Of a DNA stretch of 64,000 nucleotides, positions 11,481-22,200 are shown piece after piece (positions within the stretch are counted from its first letter, which is position 1; every line of letters begins with the position of its first letter). This stretch comes from Mariannaea sp. PMI_226 (lineage: Eukaryota; Ascomycota; Sordariomycetes; Hypocreales; Nectriaceae), in contig JANFOG010000001.1 in assembly GCA_024336345.1 (NCBI GenBank), forward strand, positions 4,960,001 to 5,024,000, read 5' to 3'. The position numbers and the translations under genes are program-made. Below the pieces are notes generated by a model. It was not told the origin of the DNA and searched no databases. It worked only from the letters and a program-made list of their open reading frames with translations.

Positions 11481-13517
11481 TCACATGCCAAACTTCCGGC
11501 TGTGGACTGTATAACTCCATGGTAAATGCACCCACCATTCGCCCTGCAAGTGCTGTAAATATGTCCTCCACCACTGCGCATCCTCACTCCCCAGGAAGAG
11601 GAGGTAGCTGTGCCTATCGGCGTGGAGGCGCTCAGCGAAGCGCTGCAAACCAGCCTGCGCGAGGAAACGCCTACGCTCGAGGTCTGCGTTCCGTGCAGGA
11701 TCAGCAAGATATCCGGGTGCTACGACAGTGTCCACGTTGTAGACGACGTGCAGTGTTTGCCGGAGAGCCCGCACGGATTTCGGCTGGAAGAGCAGCTGGA
11801 GGTAGCCGCCGTTGGTGGCTCTAGTACGCTTCTCGCGTGGCTTCACAGCACCAGGAAGGATGCGAGGCCTGGCGAAATCCTTGGCCTTGTAGTAAAACAC
11901 CTCGTCCACCAAGTTGGTATTAAGCCACATGGAGACCATCTGGTCGATAGTGGCGGCGAGCTTGGATCCCGGCCGGCGGAGATCGCTCGCGTACACAACG
12001 CGAGAAGTCATGAGCTTGTACTCAAGCTCGAGCAGATGCAGTTGCATCCGTATCAGCGGCTCGTCGCCAATGAACTGGTCTCCAAGTCGCGGGACCGACG
12101 CCTTTCGCATAAAACTTGTAACTGAGGTGTTGGATGTTGTCGAACCCTGCGATCGAGCCGATGGCGCCGGGCTGGGCTCGCGCACCGGACCGGACTTAAC
12201 GGGGACATTGCGCGTGTAATTCACGCACAAGAAGTAGTCTTCGTAATCACGGCCAATCCTGCTAGTTGGCTTCTGGCGGATTGCCTCCCGCCCGCGATGG
12301 GCCGCAAAGTGAAAGTCCTTGCACCAAACCAGCAGCTCTTCGTAGAATGCTTCTAGGTAGGTGGACACAGTCTGCCAGTGGACGTAGAACCACATGGCCG
12401 AGACGTTGTAGATGCCGTGCTGAAGAAAGATGTGGGCGAGACTGGTAGAGGGGCCTTGGGTGTAGGCAGACAGACAGGCGTTGAGGACGACGTTTTCGAT
12501 TTTGTATCGGGCGAGGACCTGGGCGACGGCTTCAGCTTTGGCGAGGTGAGTCTGGGGGACTTGGTATCCGTGGGACCGGGGGACGTGGTTTTGGCTGGCA
12601 AAGAGAAGCCAGGGAGTTTGTACGCCATGTCTAGACAGGTCAGTACCTATGCAGTTTTTGGTTTTTGTTTTTTTTGCCTGAAGAAACATATTTACGCAAA
12701 CGCACTCATCATTCATAATGCGACCATGGAGGTCAAAGTGTACCAAATGGAAGTACATTCCCTGAGAGGCTCGAAGCTTCAAGTGCTCCTCCAAATCCTC
12801 ACGACTCCCTGGTCGCACCACCTCCAGCAGCATGCGACTCCTCAACTTGCGCTGCACGTTCATCAACGGCCATTGCGCTAGGTCCGGCTCAGGGTCGCGC
12901 TCGGCGCCAGTTCGACTGAAGTCGCGGGCCACCACTAGCAACACATGAAAGTCGAGGCTGGTGTCTGCCTGCACGGAGGCGAATGAGTGTGGGAGCAGCG
13001 CATTGGGTCGAGAGAAGCGAAGAGGCGGCGTGAGAGGCAGCACATCGCTGATGCGGGTGACGCGAAGACGAAGCCCGGGCATCCAGTCGCTTCGGACACC
13101 TTCAAGTAACTCCCACGCCAGGCAGTGAATGCTCGGAGAGTCGCCACTCTCTTGGGAATCGATAATGTACAGGTGGCATTCGGTGGCGTTCGGCGACAGG
13201 CCCTTTTCCAGCGTGAGCAGGCGCCAGAGTTGATCGCCATAGACGCGTATGAGGTGTTCGAGATGGGCAATGTCATCGACACCCTGCTCCAGAATCATGC
13301 TCATGACTTCTGGGCTCCATCTTTGCCGGTCCGAGTCACGCAGGTAGTGTTCGAAAACGGTTTTGTATTCGGACTCGAGGAAGGGATCCACGATGGTGGC
13401 GGCAAACTCGGCACGGTCATTGATGGCTATCGTCGCAAACCAGGCGCGACGTGCCTGGTTGCTGCTCGGGTTTGGTGACTTTATCAGCCCTTGCGACCGC
13501 ACGTAGATGACGTCCAT
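11481..13517 (-). CDS. CHAT-domain cysteine protease with novel C-terminal module
   Basis: CHAT domains are caspase/separase-fold cysteine proteases; in fungi several sit with cell-death genes. Model is complement(11481..12630, 12706..13517), 653 residues. Residues 1-190 are unassigned, with the WELLEG strand typical of the region before the fold. The catalytic core runs about 190-410: HFDLHG gives His264 and VVLNACLSA gives Cys323, with WLLFAS between. A Ser/Pro/Thr linker (about 412-437) leads to a basic C-terminal module of about 215 residues that I do not recognise (SYLLFLGSEDAQWW, GEWWVHLPW). The 75-nt intron at 12631-12705 is inferred from a GTGCGT donor, TACTGAC branch and TAG acceptor; it has no stop, so read-through would also be open. 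The frame stays open upstream of the ATG to a TGA near 13648, so an extra 5' exon is possible. No TPR or other repeats are seen. Confidence 0.82.
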   Translation of the reverse strand: MDVIYVRSQGLIKSPNPSSNQARRAWFATIAINDRAEFAATIVDPFLESEYKTVFEHYLRDSDRQRWSPEVMSMILEQGVDDIAHLEHLIRVYGDQLWRLLTLEKGLSPNATECHLYIIDSQESGDSPSIHCLAWELLEGVRSDWMPGLRLRVTRISDVLPLTPPLRFSRPNALLPHSFASVQADTSLDFHVLLVVARDFSRTGAERDPEPDLAQWPLMNVQRKLRSRMLLEVVRPGSREDLEEHLKLRASQGMYFHLVHFDLHGRIMNDECVCVNMFLQAKKTKTKNCIGTDLSRHGVQTPWLLFASQNHVPRSHGYQVPQTHLAKAEAVAQVLARYKIENVVLNACLSAYTQGPSTSLAHIFLQHGIYNVSAMWFYVHWQTVSTYLEAFYEELLVWCKDFHFAAHRGREAIRQKPTSRIGRDYEDYFLCVNYTRNVPVKSGPVREPSPAPSARSQGSTTSNTSVTSFMRKASVPRLGDQFIGDEPLIRMQLHLLELEYKLMTSRVVYASDLRRPGSKLAATIDQMVSMWLNTNLVDEVFYYKAKDFARPRILPGAVKPREKRTRATNGGYLQLLFQPKSVRALRQTLHVVYNVDTVVAPGYLADPARNADLERRRFLAQAGLQRFAERLHADRHSYLLFLGSEDAQWWRTYLQHLQGEWWVHLPWSYTVHSRKFGM

Positions 13518-13796
13518 CTCCCAGTCCCGCGTCGGTTCCGAGACTCTATGTCCCTTGACTGCATAGTCGAATGCGAGGCTGGGGGGGGTTGAGGAAGGAA
13601 TGGTGAAGGTGTTCGACTTGTGAGCCAGGGAAAGGGGTGGTGGTCAATAAAGCAAGACACTTTTTTTTTTCAAGCGAGTCCATTCATACACTCATAAATT
13701 CTCAGGTTGCAAGTACTGTACGTATTCCGCAAAGGCAAGGCATGGAGGCAAAAACAAGGAGACTCTCAACGGGACGCCGGGGGCATGGGGTGCGGC

Positions 13797-13931
13797 TCAG
13801 GCCCGGCGCGAACCCCAGTTGGAGGCACTCTCAGCTTCCCCGCTGCCGCTAGCGAACGAGGCCATCTCCCACACAGGCCAGTCGTCGCTGAGCTTTGTGA
13901 CCAGGGGGTTCAAGCTGAATGTTAATGACAT
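13797..13931 (-). CDS. Possible 44-residue small protein
   Basis: Open frame on the minus strand beginning MSLTFSLNPLVTKLSDDW and ending in SRRA, about 280 nt upstream of the CHAT start on the same strand. Composition is protein-like (balanced, with Trp residues and a Ser/Gly/Glu tail). No family is recognised. It could be an independent micro-gene, an upstream ORF in the CHAT leader, or a first CHAT exon. None of its internal GT sites is a strong donor, so the last option has no direct support. Confidence 0.25.
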   Translation of the reverse strand: MSLTFSLNPLVTKLSDDWPVWEMASFASGSGEAESASNWGSRRA

Positions 13932-14644
13932 GGTCCAAAGGCTGTGTTGATGCTCATTAGGGCACGTGACAATTCATCTCTCTCTAATCATTTGACAGCG
14001 TTTGAAAGCCTTGTCTGCCAATGTCAATTCACTCTTGACCTGGATTACGCGAGAGAGGAAGAGCGAGAGAGAGAGAGAAAGCGAACCGTGCCGGCCCGAG
14101 AATTAGGCTCTCGGGCTGGTCCGCGAATGGCTTGAGTTTGTGAGCACTTCACTCAGCATCTTAGCTAACAGGAAAATTTTAGTCCATATATATGTATGTA
14201 ATCTGAATTCATTAAGCTCTACCGACGGCTGTCGCCAATCTACCTAACGAGCGTATCCAAGTATCCAAACGCCCACGCCCCGCCAAAGTGACCCTTCCAT
14301 GCTCCGGTTCTGCTGCTTTCAAGTCTGTCCATCTGTGCATAGCTCGGTACACGAGCATTGTACCGTTGGTCCAGATGCCAGCCTCGCAGCATCGTTAAAA
14401 AAAAAACAAAGACGAAAAATGAAATGAAAAAAATAGATACCCCTACCCACGCCTATATCATCCCACATCCGGCTCGCTTGGTCCGGGCAATTCATATTTC
14501 GTTAAGACACATCTCATTTCATTATATGAAACCAGAAAGAAGTAGATAAGAAAAAGAGAGAGAGAGAGAGAGAGAAAGAGCGAAGGAAAAAGAGAGAAAA
14601 AGGGAACGAAAACGCTGACATAGAGTATCCTATACCCTGGCGCT
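13932..14644. other. Intergenic, 3' flank of the J-domain gene
   Basis: No coding frame is supported. It contains an AG microsatellite at about 14555-14576, just downstream of the J-domain gene's stop on that gene's strand, so probably in its 3' UTR. Confidence 0.4.
14555..14576. repeat. AG dinucleotide repeat
   Basis: About 11 AG units, uninterrupted, within the likely 3' UTR of the J-domain gene. Confidence 0.9.
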
Positions 14645-16240
14645 CTAGGCGTAAGAAGGGTATCCAACATACTCTTCATAGCGTTGTTGAGCGTAGTGAC
14701 TGCTGTAGGACACGTCGCCAACGTCATAGGTCTTTGATGTCTTGACCTTGAAAGGAACGCCGCTGTAGTCGGTAGTAGAACTCCGGTAGCTCCCACTGGC
14801 TTCACGATGTTCAACGCGCACACCGGGGTGGTTGGGTGGGTAATACGTGAACTGCTCGACGGGCATTTGCATTTCGTAACTGCGTGAATACTTCTGCATT
14901 GGGATTGCGTGGGCGCCTTCCACATTGTATGTGTGATGCTCGGCACGAGGCTCTGGCGATCGGTGTTTCTTGCGATGTCTGCGCTCGCGATGTCGACGTT
15001 CATAGTCTTCATCAGAGTCGCTCTCAAGAGAAACTTGAGGCTGAAGCCTCGAGCGGTCACGGCCTCGGGGGTCAGAATGGTCGTAGGTCGCCGATCTCGC
15101 CATGGCCGGGATCGGGCGGGTGTAGTTATCAACAGGAACGCTATGCTGCCTGTGCAGGTCCCGTCGGGGAGGAGAGCCAGTCAAGCCCTCTGTAGCAGTC
15201 TTCTGCGCATATCGCGCAGAAGGTGAAACATCGACGGTAATGGGGTCGACGAGGACTTCTCGCGACGACTTCTTGCCGGAGGATCCGCGTCGACTCTTGG
15301 CCGACGAGCGACGGACATCCTCATCATCCGCAACACCCGGAGCGGGGAATGGAGATGACTGGCCAGTAGGGATAGGGGGAGTCGGAGCCGCAGGAAGATT
15401 TTTGAAGCGGGGATTCTTGGATTTGATGTAGGCGTGAGCCTCGTTGATCTGATGATTTTCTTTTTCCTTTTGGGCGACTAAGGGGGCCGGGGCCGCAGGG
15501 TCCTCACGGTGACTGGAGCGATCTCGCTTCTCTTCGTGTTTCTTACTCGACTTCTTCTTCTCTCTGACTGGTAGCTTCTCGAAGACATCGTCTTCGATGT
15601 AGGGCTCAGCATGTCGCTTCTTCTCCTCATCTGAGCGCTTCCGCTCCTTATCACGAGCCTTCTTCTCTGCCTTTCGGGCCTTCTCACGAAGGTACTCTTC
15701 CTGTTCTTTGGCCTTCTTTCGGCGATCGCGTTCTCGCTCCTTGTCCGTACGCTCTGCTCGGTCACGCTCCTCCTTCTTTGAAGGCTTATCCGGATATGAC
15801 TTCTCGCGTCTCACAACAAACGGCGGCTCCTCAAAGATACGGGTATTCGGGGGCGCCTCGTAGGACCGGGAAAACTTAGCACTCGGAGGTGTTCCGGAAG
15901 TCGACTTAAACGATGAGGCTTGAGGTTCCGGGGTACGGATTTCAACTTTAAATGCTCGAGGGGCCGAGGAATTGGCCTTTGCGTGCATCTGCCTTCGCAG
16001 CTCGGCAAGACGGACTTGGTCATCATAACGTTGCCGTTCCTTTTCGTTACTGAGGAGTTCATAGGCTTGCTGGACTTGTTGAAATTCATCTTGTTTCTGA
16101 GCTTTCAAGGTTGGGTCCTGCACTTTGTCGGGATGACATTTGAGGACGAGTTTGCGGTGGGCGGAACGAATTTCAGGAATCTGCGCATCGTGGGCAACTC
16201 CCAAAGTCTTGTACGGGTCTGGAGGCAATGTAGTTGTCAT
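14645..16240 (-). CDS. J-domain (DnaJ, class C) co-chaperone
   Basis: Single-exon protein of 531 residues. J-domain proteins stimulate Hsp70 ATPase and deliver clients. The N-terminal J domain occupies about residues 8-76: PYKTLGVAHDAQIPEIRSAH, the invariant HPD at 36-38 inside LVLKCHPDKV, then QQAYELLSNEKERQRYDD. There is no Gly/Phe region or zinc-finger domain, so it is a class C (type III) protein. Residues about 145-230 are highly charged Lys/Arg/Glu coiled-coil-like sequence. The remainder is basic, Ser/Pro-rich and disordered, ending in Tyr-rich sequence (YEEYVGYPSYA). No signal peptide or membrane segment is seen, so cytosol or nucleus is likely. The client is unknown. The start is the only ATG before the J domain. 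Confidence 0.93.
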   Translation of the reverse strand: MTTTLPPDPYKTLGVAHDAQIPEIRSAHRKLVLKCHPDKVQDPTLKAQKQDEFQQVQQAYELLSNEKERQRYDDQVRLAELRRQMHAKANSSAPRAFKVEIRTPEPQASSFKSTSGTPPSAKFSRSYEAPPNTRIFEEPPFVVRREKSYPDKPSKKEERDRAERTDKERERDRRKKAKEQEEYLREKARKAEKKARDKERKRSDEEKKRHAEPYIEDDVFEKLPVREKKKSSKKHEEKRDRSSHREDPAAPAPLVAQKEKENHQINEAHAYIKSKNPRFKNLPAAPTPPIPTGQSSPFPAPGVADDEDVRRSSAKSRRGSSGKKSSREVLVDPITVDVSPSARYAQKTATEGLTGSPPRRDLHRQHSVPVDNYTRPIPAMARSATYDHSDPRGRDRSRLQPQVSLESDSDEDYERRHRERRHRKKHRSPEPRAEHHTYNVEGAHAIPMQKYSRSYEMQMPVEQFTYYPPNHPGVRVEHREASGSYRSSTTDYSGVPFKVKTSKTYDVGDVSYSSHYAQQRYEEYVGYPSYA

Positions 16241-19200
16241 ATCGGATGCAAAAAAAAACGAATCAGGTAATCAAGGCGTTGCCGATTAAAACAAGGGCAG
16301 TATCGGCTCTACTTCTGTCGCGAACAGGGCTCTGATGAGGCTGACTTGTTTTTCCTTTGGGCGGCGGCGCGTGGCTGGTGTAAGGTTTGGGGGCTGCCGG
16401 GTTGCAGTCTTGTTGGTCGGCGCTGAAGGGCGGTGTCCTGTCAAGAAGGCGTGGGGATACGTCGTTGATAGTAAAATCAAGTCCGGAGGAGCCCCAAAGT
16501 GGAGAGCCGATGTTTTTCTATACGTGTTGCAGCCGGCTGCTGAGCACGATGTGAAAGTGAAGAATTGTTCTGGCGTTGGATCGATTGTTCGGTCCGCGAG
16601 GAGCAGAGAACAATACAAGAGAGAGGGACGTTCCGTAAGAGGCGATCCTGGGGTTCAAGAACTGCGAGCGACGGGTGGACGTCACGGGCAACTGGGAGGG
16701 GAGAGGAATGTGATTCGTTCAAGCTGGGGAGACGGGACCAGGGGGACAAAGAGTTGACGATCAAGGAGGAGGGGCCGTGGCTTGAGTGGATGGACAGGGT
16801 CTCTGAGGAGAGGGGGGGAGAGAAGAGGACGTATCCACTCGTCCACGGGCTTCCTGGTGGTTCTGGTGTCTGGTGGTTTCTCGGTTCAGGTGGTCCTCAA
16901 TGGCCGTGGATGGTCCCTTGGCCCCCTTTGGATGGGTCTGTTGGTGGGTATCTGCAGGACGCGGACTCCTGTACACTACTGGACTTCGCAGACAGCGAAG
17001 GGGGGGCCAGCTATGAGTGAGAGAGAAACCGTAGGGGGGCTGATTGGAGCCTCGTGTGGGAGGGTGGGCAGCGTGTGAGAGTGACAAGTCTAAAGAGGGT
17101 GTGGGAGGATGTGATGGGCTAGAGCTTGGCCTCCCAAGCTTCTTGGTGGCTCTCGGTGGCTGGACGCTATTCGATGGTGCCTGCCTGTGCCTGAGGCAAC
17201 GATATACAACCTTTTGGATCTCCAGGTCCCGGCACACACACAAAGTACCTTGTAGGTACGTAACTTTTTTTTGGGAAAATCAATGCAATGCCTGTTCTGG
17301 CCTCAAGTTGTTAACCGACGCAAATCAGATGCCTTTGAGGGACGGGATGACGAGGCGAAGGCTCCAGAGAGATACGTAACGTGGCGGACGATGTTCCTTT
17401 TCCGAACAGGCTGAGGCGTCCTTTCAACAGATTTCCCCTGAAAAGCGAGAACGAGTTGCCTCCCGCCGTCTTTTTAACAGCGGGGGCGGCGGCAATAAAT
17501 TCGTGAGCTGACTAGCAAGAAATAAGACTTGGGACCGCCCAAAACACCTGCTTTGTCAGGCAAAGGTATGTCACAGAGAACGAATGACGAGGGTTCGCTG
17601 AGCAAGACGAAGATGGAAGGGCGTCGAAGTAGAATGCCTCACAGCCCTGGGGGAGGTGTCCCCCGAAGAATCCATTGGATACTTCAGGGTGCATTATCCA
17701 CTGAGAGAGTGTGATCCGTCAGCGACTCAGGGCGCTCACTGGTAATGCCATTGGGGGGCTACGGGTTCCCCCAATCACTGGACTCGGCCGTACGAGAAGT
17801 ACGCGAGAGATACTGGACCGATGGGTGGGGGTACGAAATGGTTGGGCGATGTCACCCTGAAGAATCGTGTACTGGACCCTGATTCCAAGTATTCCCTCAA
17901 GTACCTCGTGTGTTACATTTTTTCTTCTGGAGCGAAGACAAAAGCGATCTTGGCCGCGGAGGACGCGATGGTCATCGGTGAGACAGACAAAGTCCGCACG
18001 GGTTTCTGTCTCTGAATGAGTCCGAAGGCAGCAGAATTATTATTTCCATCCTCTTCTTTCTTCCCCCCCTTATCCCCTTATCCCCATTAGAGCCGGACAT
18101 GCGCGGGTCTGGATCAAGTGTGAGAAGAATTCTTATGTGCCACACTTTCTGAAGTCTTCTGGTGGCTGGTAAGGTGGTGCACTGGTGGCAAACTTCTCTT
18201 GACTCGCTCGTTTGTCGGAGAGATCCGAAAAGGGCATCTGTTCAGAGAAAGTATTCACAGAGGAACTTCCGCAACTTTGACATGCTACAAAGTAACAAAC
18301 AGTTCGTACAGTCAGAGTTGACAGGAATGGTGAGACAACCAAAATAGGTCGGTACAAGTGAGCGCCGCACCCACAACAAAACAAAGTCACGCAATTCCCA
18401 AAGAACCCAAGAACAAGAGAGCTCCAAGTCTGCCCTGAGATGGAACCTCCAGCAACGTTCGCGTGATGATATGGGGCGTGCTTGATAAAAGAGGATACAT
18501 AGCTACTGTACCTCCAGGGCGCGCGCCGCCATTACTCATAAGGTATTAACTACCTAGTAAGCTTCTACAGCAAGCCCAACAACGGGAGCGAGGGAGCGGA
18601 GCGGGAGCGGGACGCAGCCAGAGGCGGTGTGCAAGTGGACTGGATCCCCGATGCCACAAGCTTCTCATCACTGATTGGCCGCTTTCACGCGAAGAGGATA
18701 CAAGGCCTAAGGGGAGGGGTCTGGGGGCGGTGCGACGCCCGAGCTTTGTCAGTGGACTGAGCAAGCCTCAGGAAAGTATCACTCATCACCTCGAAATAGC
18801 TCTCTTGGGATCTTCGGGTTTCAAGAAGAATGAAATTGAAAGAATATGCAATGCAATTTGCACCGGCCCGGAAGATTGAGAAAGAGTCCGGCACTTGGGA
18901 AAATATGCAGCTCGAAATGGGAGGGGGGAAGGGATTGGTGAGTGAGAAAGACACACACACACACACACATGCACATACACACACACATATACACATACAC
19001 GCACATACCTGAATGTGCAGCTTCGACAGCGACAATGGCATGGACAACATGGCCCCGTTGGGTTGCCAGCAATGGCCTGCGTCCTCGGGAGAACTGACCA
19101 AAAAAGATGTACTGTAATTATGACATGTTATGATGCATGAGCTAGGTGTGTCAGGGTAAAACAAGATCAATAACGATTGTCCCAGTGCAGTGTCGATGTC

Positions 19201-22200
19201 TGTGAGCGTCTGGTGAGACCAACCAACCGCTTGATCCAGTGATGGCGGCTGAGAGCAAGCGCATCTAAATTTTTGTTGCACTTTCGTGGCAATTTTGTAT
19301 TATTGTCAGAAAGCTGACGCTATACATACAAACATTCACAGTTGAACTGAGGCCGCAGTTGGGCAAGGTTGGGTCTCATAGCCCCCCTCCTCCAAACAGC
19401 ATTGCCCCCCTGGCCCGATCTGTCCAGATCACAAACAGCAGCACACGTAGGCAGCGTATTAGGTGGCTCTGCATTTATCTCGTTCGAGAATGAGGTGGAA
19501 ATAGGGGCTGCAGTATCTACTAGAAATTCTAGATACGCAAGTAGAATACGGAGAAATAGAGTGAGATACAACCATAGCTGTCCACTCGGCTTGCTGCCCC
19601 TCGCACCTTAACTCAGCTAGGACTTGATGTCTCTCTCTCCTCTCGTTGCATCCCACAGGTGCTCTGCCCAACAGGCCGACATACTGGCCTTCCCACCCAC
19701 GCACACCCCGCCCTTTTTCTTCCGTGGCCCTTGACATTGGCTTGGGTCTGCATGGCAAGGCATCACGAGGGTTTGCTTGAGTTCCCCGGCCAGTCAATGG
19801 GCCTCTGACCCACAACCCGCCCAAATCGCTTCCATGAAGCCCCGTGCTTTGTATGTACTTTGTCCCTCGTTGCCGTGGCCATGGTCGTGACCTGTCGGCC
19901 ATAACAAAAACAATTCAATGCAGCGAAATGCGAGATGGCAACTACTCCGTACGTGATCCACCGGCATAAAAGGCCCCCACGGACGAAGGTCGGAGCTCAG
20001 AGGTGTAAATGGCGGGAAAAAAAGGGCATCGGTTTGTCGCATCAATTCCTCATCTGACGGACCTGCAGATTCTAGTCTGGATGAGCTCGGAATCCTTGTA
20101 GGTTATCCTTGGTCGAGAGGGAGAGCACAGTTGCATGACACCATCTGTTCCATTCCCCCATTCCTGATCCATGCAGATGCATGGCCGTCACACAGGCGCT
20201 TGTCTGGAGGCTCTGGCTGGCTCTACTACGTAGGACATGGCAAAAAGGAGGGTGGTATTTTGCTGGAAACGGGGAATTCCACGAGGAAACTATCCAGCAC
20301 TTGGAATTTCTTGCTAGTGATATGAATCGTGATCATAGCGTAATACAAACAAATTCTGCATCATGGTTGTTGTTTTTTGGGGGTTGTCTCGCGATAGCTC
20401 CATGATTTCTCTCACAAATGGTGCAGGGTGAGGGGCCAATATTGGCCGCCGGCACTATTTGCTAGACTGATACTACATGGTATGTAGAAAGGCGTGCTTT
20501 GGAGTTTCCAATTCTAGCCGAATTTGCCAAAGTCAAGAATACGTAAATCCGTAAACAGTAAGTCGAGTTACTCTTTTTCCCTCTCTGGTTGTTATTGTTT
20601 CCATTCAAAAGAGCTATGTGAGTGTCTTTTTCTGGAGGGGTTTCTGGCCGTAAGCCCTCAACTATCGTCAATGTCACAGTCCCGTACCATTGATGCTATT
20701 AGTCCTGTTTGTAAATTGACTGACGGCTTACTTAACTAAAGCTGCCTTTGCCTAAAGCGTTTATATCAACGAAGTGCATGGTGTCGGTACACACTCATCG
20801 AGCCAATAGACCCCACGCGCAAACACGCCCTCGCCCAGGCTGTCGGAGTAATATGACAGTTTCTTGCCAGACGAGACACTTGATGTTGTAACCTCGAGCA
20901 CAAATGGAGTGACCAAGATGTCAGATGGTCACCAAACCACTTTAGCCAGGCCTTTTTGGCTGCCGCTCCCTTCTCCCACCAAGTGGGCAGTGGTGAGTCG
21001 TTGGGCTGAAGAAGAAACTACCGAAGGACGGCTTCTCCCAGAACATCATGATTGGATACTTCTCGGTAGCGTCTCCGTTCGGCGGTGCGTCGATCTAGAA
21101 TAAAGATACCATTGGACAAGGCACTATCGCCTCCGACCCGCCCCAGGGGGGAGGCCCTCATCTGTCGAATCAGATGTTCTACAATCAAGAGAGCTTCTCT
21201 GCGAATCAATGACTGGGAAGCTTCCACGACTATAGACAGACACCACCCCGAGTTTTTACGAGTTGTACGACCTCACCTCCTACTCAGTGCTGATGCTCTT
21301 GTGATAAGGTGACCTCTCTAATATCTAGACATCTTGAAGAGGTTCTCGAGAGGGCCAGGAGACTCGACAATCTCCAAAAACAAGATATGGCCCGGGCCAA
21401 GCTGGACCCATTCCGTGTCTCAAGCGAGCCCAATGAACATGGGTCACAATAGATGACAACATCCCCCAAGTTGCTATGCTGCTGCTGCTCCCCCTCCCTT
21501 CCTTCCCGCGGGCCAGGACAGTACCTGACTGATCTGATCGGGCTTGAAGCATTACAGGCTTCGGCAGCTCTGCTGCGCATGTGCAGCCAACAATTACTTG
21601 ACAACACCTCCGATACAACACGGTTCTAGAATGTAGTACCATTCTAGCTTCAGTCTCAAATAGTAGCTTATGAGCCTGTCAAAACATATTCGACAGACCA
21701 CCATCATACGGTTGCGTGGACAGGTTTTTGGACATTTTGTGCCCACCAACAACAGACCCCCCCCCTCTCTCTCTCCCTCTCCGTGCCCCTCTTCTGGGTG
21801 TAAGTATGTATGTAGGGTGTCCTTGATCAAGCGATGTAGGCCCCGGTACCACGTGGGTATTGACTGCCGATTCTCGTCTCCAGAGCTGTCTCGTCCTTGT
21901 GGCATGACGATTGACACGTGAGCTCGCAAAGTATGAGCCGAACGAGAAATGATGACAAGACTACTTTTTTTGGTTTGTTCAAAGTACAAAGGCTTAGACG
22001 GCTATTCCGTGAAATCTGAAAACAGACACAATGCTCGTCAGACCGCAGCTGGGGCAATGAGCGTGCCGGAGCAACCAAACAAACCCTTGAAATATCCCGC
22101 GTCAACCCAGTCAGCCGTGCTGTTCGAGGTTAGGGTGACATGGTGAAATGCCTCAGATGCTGCACTTGGTGGGCTATAACGCGTTGGATGCGTCCTAGAC

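Noticed and set aside
14458..15132. 224-codon frame overlapping the J-domain gene on the same strand.
   Set aside because: A shadow frame of the basic, Ser/Arg-rich C-terminus of the J-domain protein.
18133..18427. Minus-strand frames with CxCG and CQSCG pairs suggesting a small zinc-ribbon protein, with an intron-like GTACCG to TTTGTAG segment.
   Set aside because: Removing the intron takes the cysteine pairs out of a common frame, and reading through gives no recognisable ribbon. Not supportable.
18685..19281. 198-codon minus-strand frame.
   Set aside because: Its length depends on the CA repeat (Cys/Val runs); no motif and no splice support.
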